Assembly (NCBI RefSeq): GCF_002135335.1
Contig: NZ_NEGC01000005.1
Location: 1 to 64,000 of the forward strand
DNA: 64,000 bases
Source: Acinetobacter sp. ANC 4470
GTDB lineage: Bacteria > Pseudomonadota > Gammaproteobacteria > Pseudomonadales > Moraxellaceae
Direction: 5' to 3'
Shown here: in pieces, positions 31,201 to 39,115 of the stretch
How positions within the stretch are numbered: the first letter of the stretch is position 1
How the letters are laid out: each line of letters opens with the position of its first letter
The notes under the pieces: model-generated
Told to the model about the DNA's origin: nothing
The model's database searches: none
Seen by the model: only the letters and a program-made list of their open reading frames with translations
Translations under genes and position numbers: made by a program

Positions 31201-31548
31201 CCAAAGTGCCGTGGCATCTTCAAGGGTCAATTTATATAAGGCCAATGCACCATCGCTTTGCCCTTGGCTAGCCCCCGTAATGATGCCTGTTATTCGGTAG
31301 AGTTCACCCAAATCTGTAACTTGATCGACTGCCACTTGCGTGCCAATAAATTGTTTCAGTGGAATATATGTATTACTCGACAAGCAAATCAGTTCAGCTT
31401 TAAGCCCCTGATTGATACGATGGCACCCTTCAATTCTTTGAATCAAGACTTGAGGATTGAGTAATTCATTGGAAAAATGAATATGTAGGGCTCGCTTGTG
31501 CAAACTTAAGCCCATAGCTTCAATAACAGCATAGATCGTTTTTAGCAT
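28231..31548 (-). CDS. vgrG: type VI secretion system spike protein VgrG
   Basis: The 1105-residue spike tip of the T6SS. The gp27-like part covers about 1-430, and the gp5-like OB domain about 435-535 (VDAWGRIKVRF, GARFHPRIGEIVVIDFFEGD). A long helical insert lies at about 635-850 and a DUF2345 beta-helix at about 860-1000. A short C-terminal transthyretin-like segment covers about 1015-1070, and the protein ends in a CSCGAH cluster. The start MLKTIYAVIEAMGLSLHKRALHIHFSN is typical of Acinetobacter VgrG. The core T6SS genes are not in this window, so this is an outlying vgrG-effector-immunity cluster. Confidence 0.93.
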   Translation of the reverse strand: MLKTIYAVIEAMGLSLHKRALHIHFSNELLNPQVLIQRIEGCHRINQGLKAELICLSSNTYIPLKQFIGTQVAVDQVTDLGELYRITGIITGASQGQSDGALALYKLTLEDATALWHKRRNSRVFMNKTVREISEILFKEWQSKSSLFAASLSLNAQGLSQEYDVRPFVMQANETDYEFLTRLWRSEGINWLVDEAEALAMHSSSTIQAQKLRLIDDHQQYSALSRRSIRFHRSHATERLDSITSFTAQRYLQSTSIQTQRWQANRLSQDQSHSQLSHHQHSDVQDNESLSLEQAWSISPAWTADLTGADQSTASGSQQLDKLNQKLSQYQNLQSKYFTAKSSVRDAQVGYWFELIDHPEIDSHSGSDKEFLILGKIFYNQNNLPKDILQQFDSLLSLSHWQYQGDERQANELYLVRRTIAVVPEYHPLQHRPAAYPQRAKVVGPEGETIYVDAWGRIKVRFMFTRADDHAHDGGAGSNDNDADSAWVDVLTPWAGEGYGARFHPRIGEIVVIDFFEGDVDRPFVLGRIHEAERHQTMFDIKGQLPDTKKLSGIRSQEVGGSGFNQLRFDDTTGQISTQLQSSHGASQLNLGHLSHPKTAETSVGRGEGFELRTDQYGAVRAGKGMLISTYAQEQAIADHLEAAQAQSLLTQGHESMKMLSEIAVKQQTDALNVIGRLPKLIQSLELKSTSQALNTTLNLFKQSVSRDPLNALKDCGGFIQDMGQFAEHGKGIVDEFNNFFTDAKEAVENLKEFIENVEEHGSDLIKGKLASIKDNLESNPLGSLQEVSKVLANVDMKDFDIMSTCGTFSKGNKLDITPNKAFSSLQGFMEGYTQGLQSSTDEKKQQQGKLFRQALMLLASPNGIALTTPEDIILQASQDIATSAQGSMNLSAQKNIVAHAQDKISLFAAQKGLRAFAAKGKVEIQAQDDAIEAIARKVIKLISTEEKIEIVSPKEIVLTAGGSQIKINAQGIFTTTGGKFESKAGQHSFVGGQKVKAEIVSLSSINKIKVFTNKWDFYDLFYETDFSNVGYKLINNQNNTYISGVLDEHGRTQRMNTMTNEHHDILIGTDDEWMVSIDDDSEDDDLEYSCSCGAHADLKNEREI

Positions 31549-31774
31549 AATATTTTATTGTTGTAAGGGTATTATTTTAATTAGTGGCTGCATTCTAGGA
31601 AATGTTGTTTTTTTAGTCTAGTTAATTTTTGATTAATTTTAGCAAAAACAGAAATTCGGTTAAATTTATGCATCGATTTTAAAATTAAGGCATTAAATTT
31701 ACAGGCTTATTTTGCTACTACAAAGTTACTGTTACACTCAAAAATGATCAAAACACCTTAAAAGAGCTCGGGCC

Positions 31775-32929
31775 ATGATTGACGTCCATTCCAAACTACC
31801 TGCACAAGGGGTCACGATTTTCAGCGTAATGACTGCCATGGCACAACGCTTGAATGCTTTAAACCTATCCCAAGGTTTTCCAGATTTTGCTGCCCCGCCT
31901 GCACTACTTCAAGCCCTTAGCCAAGCAACTTTGGACGGATTTAATCAATATGCTTCAGGCGATGGGCTGATTGCACTGCGTGAACAATTGGCACAACAGT
32001 TTTTAAAGCGCGATCAACTCACCCTTGATCCCTTAACTGAAATTACCATTACATCTGGGGCAACTATTGCCATTTTTGCGACCATTCAAGCACTCATCTC
32101 TACAGATGATGAAGTGATTATTTTTGACCCCAGCTATGACAGTTATGCACCGAGTGTGCAATTGGTTGGCGGAAAAGCCATCCATATTGCTCTAACGCCA
32201 ACAGATTTTTCGGTGGATTGGAATCAAGTCAAAGATGCGATCAATGACAAGACCCGAATGATCATTGTCAATACCCCACACAATCCAACAGGTGCGATTT
32301 GGTCAAAACAAGACTGGTTAAATTTAATTGAATTGATGGGTGATAAAAATATTGTACTGCTGTCCGATGAAGTCTATGAACATCTCATTTACGATGGTCA
32401 AAAACACTATTCAGCACTGTCCTTTGCTGAATTGCGTGATCGCAGTATTGTGGTGGGTTCATTCGGTAAAACCTTCCATGTCACGGGTTGGAAAACAGGT
32501 TATTGCATTGCTGCCCCTGAGCTGATGAAAATATTTCGACAGGTTTATCAATTTGCCAGTTTTTGCGCTGTCACTCCTGTGCAAATGGCATTGGCAACCT
32601 TTATGCAGCAGCATCCTGAACATATTGAAGCATTAGCAGGCTTCTATCAGCAAAAACGCGATCTATTTAATTCAGGTCTAAAAAATTCACGCTTTCAATT
32701 TACCCCTTCACAAGGCACCTATTTTCAGAATTTAAATTACAGTGCGATTCGTCCCGATTTAAACGATGTTGAGATGTGTACCTTTCTGGCCGAACAGCAT
32801 GGCATTGTCGCCATTCCTATTTCAGTTTTTTATCAACAAGTACCCGAAAATTTACGTTTAATCCGTTTTTGTTTTGCGAAAAAAGATGAAACGCTAGAAC
32901 GAGCCTCTGCCATTTTGTCAGCAGTTTGA
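31775..32929 (+). CDS. PLP-dependent class I/II aminotransferase, methionine-type
   Basis: A 384-residue fold-type I aminotransferase resembling E. coli YbdL. Visible PLP contacts are N170 in NTPHNPTG, D198 and Y201 in LLSDEVYEH, and the Schiff-base lysine K232 in GSFGKTFHVTGWKTGY. YbdL-like enzymes prefer methionine and aromatic amino acids, so a role in methionine salvage or keto-acid exchange is likely. It is divergent from vgrG and ends at a terminator. Confidence 0.9.
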   Translation: MIDVHSKLPAQGVTIFSVMTAMAQRLNALNLSQGFPDFAAPPALLQALSQATLDGFNQYASGDGLIALREQLAQQFLKRDQLTLDPLTEITITSGATIAIFATIQALISTDDEVIIFDPSYDSYAPSVQLVGGKAIHIALTPTDFSVDWNQVKDAINDKTRMIIVNTPHNPTGAIWSKQDWLNLIELMGDKNIVLLSDEVYEHLIYDGQKHYSALSFAELRDRSIVVGSFGKTFHVTGWKTGYCIAAPELMKIFRQVYQFASFCAVTPVQMALATFMQQHPEHIEALAGFYQQKRDLFNSGLKNSRFQFTPSQGTYFQNLNYSAIRPDLNDVEMCTFLAEQHGIVAIPISVFYQQVPENLRLIRFCFAKKDETLERASAILSAV

Positions 32930-32954
32930 TCAGATTATTGCTTAATAAAATTTC

Positions 32955-32985
32955 GCCTTAGTTACCTAAAAGCTAAGGCTTTTTT
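32955..32985 (+). terminator. intrinsic terminator after the aminotransferase gene
   Basis: A 7-bp stem (GCCTTAG with CTAAGGC) with an 11-base loop is followed by six T. Confidence 0.85.
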
Positions 32986-33050
32986 AGGCCAACTCAGGTA
33001 GTGTAAGTTTAAATCTGAAAAATGATAAAAATATATTTACAGGACGTTCA

Positions 33051-34418
33051 ATGCCTAAAAACCAGCCGATGGTTAATCAACAAAATTTATGGAAAACATT
33101 TTTTATTTTTCTCATGCCATTAATTGCGACCAATATTCTGCAAAACTTGTCAGGGACAATTAATACCATTTTTGTTGGACAAATGATGGGTGTCAATGCC
33201 ATCGCTGCCGTGGCGGTATTTTTCCCCATTTTATTTCTTCTCATGGCTTTTGTGATTGGGTTATCAGCGGGTGCAACGGTATTGGTCGGGCAAGCTTGGG
33301 GGGCACAAAATATTGAAAAAGTCCGCTGTGTCGTTGGCTCAACGCTGTTTATGACCTTAATTGGCGGCAGTATTATTGCTTTTTTAGGCGTTATTTTTGC
33401 TAAACATATTCTGCTTGCTTTAGGTACGGATCCAGATGTTATGCACCTGTCACTCCCCTATGTACAGTGGATGCTAGCAGGAAGCCCACTGCTGTTTCTC
33501 TATATTATTTATACCTCTATTTTACGCGGCGTCGGTGACAGCACCACACCACTGATTGTTTCAGGGATGACCATTTTAATTGGCTTACTGATTACTCCTG
33601 TGCTGATCGCGGGTTATTTTGGTTTTCCGAAAATGGGCATTATTGCACCAGCGATTGCCACAATTGTCGGCTACTTTGCCGTACTGATCTTTTTAGTGGT
33701 CTACCTGAATAAAAAAGATCATCCGCTTAAACCTAATCGTCTGCTGTTGACTCATATTCGCCACCAACCTGAACTGAGTAAAATTATTCTGCGTTTGGGG
33801 ATTCCAACTGGTATCCAAATGATGACCACGTCAGTTGCCGGTTTGGTGATTGTTGGTTTAGTCAATCAGTATGGTTCACATGCAACAGCAGCCTATGGTG
33901 CAGTCAATCAGGTGTTGAATTATATTCAATTCCCAGCCCTGTCTATTTCCATTGCTGCTTCAATTTTTGCAGCGCAAGCCATTGGTGCAGGGAAATCTGA
34001 TTTACTCGCGAAAGTGACGCGTACGGCACTGAGTATGAATATTCTCATTACAGGTACTTTGGTCACTTTAGCTTATCTGTTCTCCAAATATCTAATGGCA
34101 TTGTTCATTACCGACCCTGACGTCGTGGCGCTGGGTCAACAGTTATTATTTATCGTGTTGTGGTCGATTTTATTCTTTGGTGCCAGTTCGATTTTTGCCT
34201 CAATCATGCGTGCCAGCGGGACGGTCACTGTACCAATGATCATTAACATCTTCGCTATTATTGCCATTGAAGTACCATGTGCCTATTTATTTAGTCAATG
34301 GTGGGGACTGCAAGGTATTTGGTATGCCTATGCTTTGGCATTTGTCTGCTTATGTATTTTGCAAGGTCTGTATTATCACTTTTTCTGGAAAAGAAAAACC
34401 ATTCAGGTTTTGATTTAA
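33051..34418 (+). CDS. MATE family efflux transporter
   Basis: A 455-residue inner-membrane antiporter with about twelve membrane helices and two related halves. Early signatures are FLMPLIATNILQNLSGTINTIFVG and the GLSAGATVLVGQAWGA region. MATE proteins export cationic drugs and metabolites using sodium or protons. Its substrate is not predictable, and it is not the characterised AbeM by name. It is monocistronic. Confidence 0.92.
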   Translation: MPKNQPMVNQQNLWKTFFIFLMPLIATNILQNLSGTINTIFVGQMMGVNAIAAVAVFFPILFLLMAFVIGLSAGATVLVGQAWGAQNIEKVRCVVGSTLFMTLIGGSIIAFLGVIFAKHILLALGTDPDVMHLSLPYVQWMLAGSPLLFLYIIYTSILRGVGDSTTPLIVSGMTILIGLLITPVLIAGYFGFPKMGIIAPAIATIVGYFAVLIFLVVYLNKKDHPLKPNRLLLTHIRHQPELSKIILRLGIPTGIQMMTTSVAGLVIVGLVNQYGSHATAAYGAVNQVLNYIQFPALSISIAASIFAAQAIGAGKSDLLAKVTRTALSMNILITGTLVTLAYLFSKYLMALFITDPDVVALGQQLLFIVLWSILFFGASSIFASIMRASGTVTVPMIINIFAIIAIEVPCAYLFSQWWGLQGIWYAYALAFVCLCILQGLYYHFFWKRKTIQVLI

Positions 34419-34546
34419 ATCTATATTTTTAAATAAAACCCACATTTTATAACATTGGTTTTGCGCTCAGATATCGCTATTTTTTTGCTGAAAATTAAGC
34501 TCTAAGTGAGAAAAAATAACGACCTTTAGGCAATAAGAGCAAATGA

Positions 34547-34584
34547 AAAGGACTGCTCCTGTAGAACACAAGAGGCAGTCCTTT
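34547..34584. terminator. hairpin between the MATE and SDR genes
   Basis: A perfect 10-bp stem (AAAGGACTGC 34547-34556 with GCAGTCCTTT 34575-34584) lies between two convergent genes. The T-tracts are short, so efficiency is uncertain. Confidence 0.55.
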
Positions 34585-34651
34585 AAAACGACTAAACTGG
34601 CTATGAAAATTTAAAAACACAGTTCAAATAGCCATCTTTTAACCGAGCTTT

Positions 34652-35491
34652 TTATTTAAAATGCTTACTCAATGTGGTCGCCATCGCGGTTACTTTTTGA
34701 TAACCCGTCGGTAAAACACGTTGAATTAAATCTAAAGTTTTTGCATCGTTACCAATCAATAAACGACGCTTATCTTTTTGCACAGCTTCCAAAATTTGAC
34801 GCGCTGCTTCTTCAGGTGGACAACGCAATAATTTATTGAAAGTCTTGGCCGATTTTTCAGGATTCATCCCCAGTGTTTTTAAGCTGTCATTCATTTTTGC
34901 TGCATTGGCAATATTGGTACGAATTCCCCCTGGATGTACGCATAGCGCACTCACGCCACAGTTTTCAATATCCAATTCTTGACGTAATGATTCAGTAAAA
35001 CCACGCACCGCAAACTTGGTCGCATTATATGCAGACTGAGTCGGTTGAGCAGTTAAACCAAAAAGACTCGAAATATTAATCACATGCCCTTCACCCGATT
35101 TCTTGATCAGCGGTAAAAACTCTTTGGTGCCATAGACCACACCCCAAAAGTTAATATTCACAATCCACTCCAGTTCTTCATAAGAAGCACCTTCGACCGT
35201 TGAACCCAGTGCGACCCCAGCATTGTTAAAAATCATGTGGACTGAACCATGATTATGTACCGTATCAGCAGCCCAAGCTTTCATTGCATCACGGTCAGCA
35301 ACATCTAACTTTGTAGTCGTGACACGAACATTGTTTTTTTCTACCAATTCAACAGTTTGTGCTAAACCTTTTTCATTGACATCACTCAATGACAAATGAC
35401 AACCTTGTTTTGCTAAAAGAACAGCCAATTGCTGCCCAATACCCGAACCTGCGCCCGTAATTGCGGCAACTTTATTTTTAAAATTTTTCAT
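34652..35491 (-). CDS. short-chain dehydrogenase/reductase
   Basis: A 279-residue classical SDR. It has TGAGSGIG (12-19), NNAG (89-92), a catalytic Ser in NISSLFG (141-142) and Y155-x-x-x-K159. Asp37 at the end of the second strand suggests a preference for NAD(H). The PGGIRTNIA segment is typical. The substrate is unknown. It is divergent from a TetR regulator, with a 42-bp palindrome covering its promoter, so it is probably induced by a ligand of that regulator. Confidence 0.9.
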   Translation of the reverse strand: MKNFKNKVAAITGAGSGIGQQLAVLLAKQGCHLSLSDVNEKGLAQTVELVEKNNVRVTTTKLDVADRDAMKAWAADTVHNHGSVHMIFNNAGVALGSTVEGASYEELEWIVNINFWGVVYGTKEFLPLIKKSGEGHVINISSLFGLTAQPTQSAYNATKFAVRGFTESLRQELDIENCGVSALCVHPGGIRTNIANAAKMNDSLKTLGMNPEKSAKTFNKLLRCPPEEAARQILEAVQKDKRRLLIGNDAKTLDLIQRVLPTGYQKVTAMATTLSKHFK

Positions 35492-35576
35492 GACTCATCC
35501 TTATTCAATACTTTCTGCATCATTAACCCAAACAGATCGATTATTTTTTTGCTGCAATGATGTGCAGTTCATTCAT

Positions 35577-35618
35577 CCAATATAATTTTGACAATACTCA
35601 TTGTCAATATAATATTGG
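35577..35618. promoter_or_regulatory. 42-bp near-palindromic operator overlapping divergent promoters
   Basis: The two 19-bp arms (35577-35595 and 35600-35618) match at 17 positions around a 4-base centre. The inner TTGACAAT/ATTGTCAA is perfect. On the minus strand it contains -35 TTGACA (35607-35602), a 17-bp spacer and -10 TATATT (35584-35579) for the SDR gene. The mirror positions give a TTGACA-17-AATATT promoter toward tetR. A repressor bound here would block both. Confidence 0.85.
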
Positions 35619-35713
35619 ATCAATAACAGAATAAAGACCATTCAACTCTTTCCGACATAGGTCTACGAACAAATTATTGTTAACATAGCGCAAACCTTAA
35701 TTGCATTTGGCAC

Positions 35714-36430
35714 ATGACCTTTATGACTGAGCAACACGAAAATCTCGAAGAAAAACAAAAGAAAGCGCCAAAAACCAAAGAACGTCAATTTAAGGGCTTA
35801 TCTTTAACTGAACGTAAACAAGCACGTCGTGAAAAACTGATTGAAGCTGGCATTGAAGCCTATGGTACACATGGTTTTTTTGCAGTCACCGTCAAAGATA
35901 TTTGCACTGAAGCCAAACTAACTGAACGCTATTTCTATGAATCTTTTAAGAAAAGTGATGAACTTTTTCAGACTATTTTTTTAACTTTAATTGATCAATT
36001 ACAGAATAATGTCATGCAAGCCATCATGCAGGCATCCACCGATCCACGAAAAATGATTGAAGCAGGCTTAACTGCATTACTCATCACATTAAGAGATAAT
36101 CCAAGGATGGCACGGATTATTTATATCGATGCGATGTTGGTTCAAGAGCTACATAATCAAGCCACCATTCATGAAACTATGTCACGTTTTGACCGTATGA
36201 TTCAAGCTTTTGTCATGCTGATGATGCCGCATATTGATCGCTCAGAACGTGAAATTTCTTTAGTTGCCACAGGTCTCAATGGTTATGTAACTCAAATTGC
36301 GATTCGTTGGGTCGTCAGCGGTTTTAAACAGCCAATGGAAGATGTTTTATCGTCTTGTAGCATTGTTTTCTTATCGCTACTGAATACTTTTTCAGAAAAA
36401 GAAAAAATATTGAAAAAAGAAAATTCTTGA
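35714..36430 (+). CDS. TetR family transcriptional regulator
   Basis: A 238-residue TetR repressor with a basic N-terminal extension (about 1-35, KTKERQFKGLSLTERKQARR) before the HTH (about 45-85, TVKDICTEAKLTERYFYESF). The ligand domain is all-helical. It is divergent from the SDR gene and is the likely ligand-responsive regulator of that gene and itself through the palindrome at 35577-35618. A second ATG lies three codons inside. Confidence 0.9.
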   Translation: MTFMTEQHENLEEKQKKAPKTKERQFKGLSLTERKQARREKLIEAGIEAYGTHGFFAVTVKDICTEAKLTERYFYESFKKSDELFQTIFLTLIDQLQNNVMQAIMQASTDPRKMIEAGLTALLITLRDNPRMARIIYIDAMLVQELHNQATIHETMSRFDRMIQAFVMLMMPHIDRSEREISLVATGLNGYVTQIAIRWVVSGFKQPMEDVLSSCSIVFLSLLNTFSEKEKILKKENS

Positions 36431-36571
36431 TAATACAGTGCTTACAAAATATTAAGACTTTGAATTTATTGTATTTATATGACTGATTTATTTTAAAATC
36501 TTAATTTTATCAGATAAAAATTGTCACATTTATTTGCTAAAATGGATGGAGTGCCCTTTTCTGCAATGATA

Positions 36572-36605
36572 CTGTCATAATTAATCTTTGTAATAAGCCT
36601 GTCAT
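36572..36605 (+). promoter_or_regulatory. candidate Pho box upstream of phoB
   Basis: Two CTGTCAT half-sites (36572-36578 and 36599-36605) match the PhoB repeat unit. They lie 27 bases apart, with poorer half-sites between, rather than at the ideal 11- or 22-base spacing. Autoregulation of phoBR is the rule, so the position is right even though the fit is imperfect. Confidence 0.5.
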
Positions 36606-36650
36606 AAATAAAAAACGGTTCACCGTTAACATCAAATAGGATATTGCGTT

Positions 36651-37361
36651 GTGAAAGATGACTACATTTTAATCGTCGATGACGAACTTCCCATTCGAGA
36701 GATGATTCACACCTCTTTAGACATGGCAGGCTTTCAATGCTTACAAGCAGAAGATGCGAAACAAGCGCACCAAATGATCGTGGATCAACGTCCTGTACTT
36801 ATTTTACTCGATTGGATGCTCCCCGGTGGGATCAGTGGCGTTGACTTGTGCCGTCGTTTAAAACGTGACGAGACACTGACAGAAATTCCAGTGATTATGC
36901 TGACCGCACGCGGTGAAGAAGACCATAAAGTTCAAGGTCTCGATGCCGGTGCAGATGACTATATGACCAAACCTTTTTCTACCCGAGAATTGGTGTCACG
37001 CATTAAAGCGGTGTTACGTCGTGCCAATGCCCTAAGTGGTGAAAAAACCATTGATGCCAATGGTTTAATACTTGATCCAGTAAGCCAGCGTGTGAGTTTT
37101 GGTCAGAACATTTTAGAGATGGGCCCGACCGAATATCGTTTATTGGCCTTCTTTATGACCCACCCAGAACGTGCTTATACGCGTGCTCAATTGCTGGATC
37201 AAGTTTGGGGTGGTAATGTATATATTGAAGACCGTACTATTGACGTGCATATTCGCCGTTTACGTAAAGTGCTTGAACCGTATGCCGTAGATCGCTTTGT
37301 ACAAACTGTTCGTGGCACAGGTTATCGTTTTTCTACCCGCGCGGATATCGCTTTAGGTTAG
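36651..37361 (+). CDS. phoB: phosphate regulon response regulator PhoB
   Basis: A 236-residue OmpR-type response regulator. The receiver domain has phospho-acceptor D54 in [10 protein letters not shown]85 and K107. A winged-helix DNA-binding domain follows (about 135-232, ending [10 protein letters not shown]). It starts with GTG. It turns on phosphate-starvation genes when phosphorylated by PhoR, encoded 25 bases downstream. Confidence 0.95.
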   Translation: MKDDYILIVDDELPIREMIHTSLDMAGFQCLQAEDAKQAHQMIVDQRPVLILLDWMLPGGISGVDLCRRLKRDETLTEIPVIMLTARGEEDHKVQGLDAGADDYMTKPFSTRELVSRIKAVLRRANALSGEKTIDANGLILDPVSQRVSFGQNILEMGPTEYRLLAFFMTHPERAYTRAQLLDQVWGGNVYIEDRTIDVHIRRLRKVLEPYAVDRFVQTVRGTGYRFSTRADIALG

Positions 37362-37386
37362 TCGTTTTTTAGGTAAATCATGTTTT

Positions 37387-38745
37387 ATGTATGAACCATA
37401 CCCTGTCCCAGAATTAACACGAGAACATCAAAAATTTCGCTACAGTAGTTTATGGACTTTTGCGAAACAAGATTTACGTCTACTCGCCTTTCTACTGCTG
37501 ATTGCCAGTTTAATTGGCATCGGGATTGGGTATTTTTGGATTTTAATTTTTACCGCTTTTGCAATCTTTTTTGCCTTGCAACTACGTTCACTGTATTTGG
37601 TCAATGAATGGATTTCCAATCGCCCTTATGATGTGCCACCGAATTTAGATGGCATTTGGGGTGCATTGCTGTTTAATGTTTATCGTGCCCAGCGCCAAGA
37701 ACGTATTGTACAAGCAGAAATGGTCGGCTTAATTGATCGCGCGCAATCCTCACTGGTGGCATTAGCAGAAGCCGTAGTGTTAATTGATGAATCACACCAG
37801 ATTGAATGGTGGAATCCAGCAGCGGAAAAATTGCTCGGTATTCAGCCTTTAGACCGTGGGCGTAATATTTTAACTATTCTGCGTCAGCCTAGTTTTATTG
37901 AATATTTTAATCATATTGACCAAGCACCTGATGGCTTGAAAATGAAATCTTCAGCCTTTGAAGATCATTATGTGCAAGTCAAGATGACCCGTTTTGGTGG
38001 GGAAAGTCGCTTATTGGTGGCCTATGACGTGACGCGTATGCATAACCTAGAACAAATGCGTAAAGACTTTGTCGATAATATTTCCCATGAATTACGCACG
38101 CCGCTGACTGTACTCAGTGGCTATATTGAAACCTTTACCGATCAAGAAGATTTAAACCCGCGTTGGAAACGTGCCTTTGACCAAATGCAGGCACAGACCA
38201 AACGCATGAATGCCTTGGTCAATGACCTACTTCTGCTGTCCCGTTTAGAAAGCAACAAACAGATTGCCAAAAATCAAATTATTGAAATGCCCAGTTTAAT
38301 GAATCAATTGTTTGATGATGCACAAGCCTATAACGTTGATTATGGGCATACACTGAACCTCGAAATTGATAGTCATTGCGATCTGATTGGTTCCGATATG
38401 GAGCTTGCCAGTGCATTTAGCAATCTTATTACCAATGCCATTAAATACACTCCCAAAGGGGGCACCATTACCATGGGTTGGCACGATGATGGTGTACAAG
38501 GTTATTTCACCGTTGAAGATACGGGTATTGGCATCGATCCCAAACATTTACCCCGTTTAACCGAACGTTTCTATCGTGTCGATAGCGCACGTAGCCGTCA
38601 AACTGGGGGAACAGGTTTAGGTCTAGCGATTGTTAAACATGTGCTCATGCAACACGGCGCGCACTTAGAAATTGAATCGAAAGAAAATCAAGGTTCAACC
38701 TTTAAAGTGGTGTTCCCGAAAGAACGTCTCTACCATATGAACTAA
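37387..38745 (+). CDS. phoR: phosphate regulon sensor histidine kinase PhoR
   Basis: A 452-residue membrane kinase. Two short membrane helices (about 32-66) anchor it with little periplasmic part, as in E. coli PhoR. Next come a PAS domain (about 118-217), the dimerisation helix with H234 in DNISHELRTPLT, and a C-terminal ATPase domain ending near 448 with GGTGLGLAIVKH. It senses phosphate through the Pst system rather than directly. It forms an operon with phoB. Confidence 0.95.
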   Translation: MYEPYPVPELTREHQKFRYSSLWTFAKQDLRLLAFLLLIASLIGIGIGYFWILIFTAFAIFFALQLRSLYLVNEWISNRPYDVPPNLDGIWGALLFNVYRAQRQERIVQAEMVGLIDRAQSSLVALAEAVVLIDESHQIEWWNPAAEKLLGIQPLDRGRNILTILRQPSFIEYFNHIDQAPDGLKMKSSAFEDHYVQVKMTRFGGESRLLVAYDVTRMHNLEQMRKDFVDNISHELRTPLTVLSGYIETFTDQEDLNPRWKRAFDQMQAQTKRMNALVNDLLLLSRLESNKQIAKNQIIEMPSLMNQLFDDAQAYNVDYGHTLNLEIDSHCDLIGSDMELASAFSNLITNAIKYTPKGGTITMGWHDDGVQGYFTVEDTGIGIDPKHLPRLTERFYRVDSARSRQTGGTGLGLAIVKHVLMQHGAHLEIESKENQGSTFKVVFPKERLYHMN

Positions 38746-38778
38746 CGATATAAATACTTTATATCCTGATGCCAGTCA

Positions 38779-39080
38779 ATTAAGGGGTTTTACAATTAAC
38801 ACTTAGCTTTTTAGTTATTCACGACGGAGTCTTATCGTTTTAAATCAAATTTTTGGAGCTCGTTTGTTCTTTTGTTTCGCCAAAAGAACCAAAAACATTT
38901 GTCATCCGCAAAACTCGTCAAATACCTTTTATTAATCAATTTATCGCAGAAACCTTACCTTTTTCAATCTTGCGGTGTATACACCTCATGCCTCGAACAG
39001 TTGCGGATGACGTTTCCGCGTATCGAATAACATCATGAATTTAAAAAAATCCAATCCATTTCTTAACTGACCGACATTAT
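38779..39080. repeat. intergenic repeat copy A, split by a hairpin-bearing module
   Basis: The outer parts (38779-38845 and 39028-39080) match the repeat at 48867-49012. Both contain TTTTTAGTTATTCACGACG and later ATGAATTTAAAAAA. In this copy about 180 bases, mainly 38846-39027, replace six bases of the other copy. The inserted module holds a perfect 9-bp hairpin (38866-38889) and inverted 11-mers (38901-38911 with 39001-39011). A 61-codon frame here (38853-39038) looks like a by-product of the repeat, not a gene. Confidence 0.7.
38866..38889. repeat. hairpin GTTCTTTTG/CAAAAGAAC inside repeat copy A
   Basis: A perfect 9-bp stem with a 6-base TTTCGC loop. Similar hairpins occur between genes in many Acinetobacter genomes, as far as I recall. 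A related hairpin in this window is at 24610-24632. Confidence 0.6.
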
Positions 39081-39115
39081 TTATAGCAACTGTTGTTGAA
39101 CTCGCTATCCATCAT

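Noticed and set aside
38853-39038. 61-codon open frame after phoR
   Set aside because: It lies wholly inside the repeat module with hairpins, lacks a convincing ribosome site and has the composition of the repeat; I treat it as non-coding.
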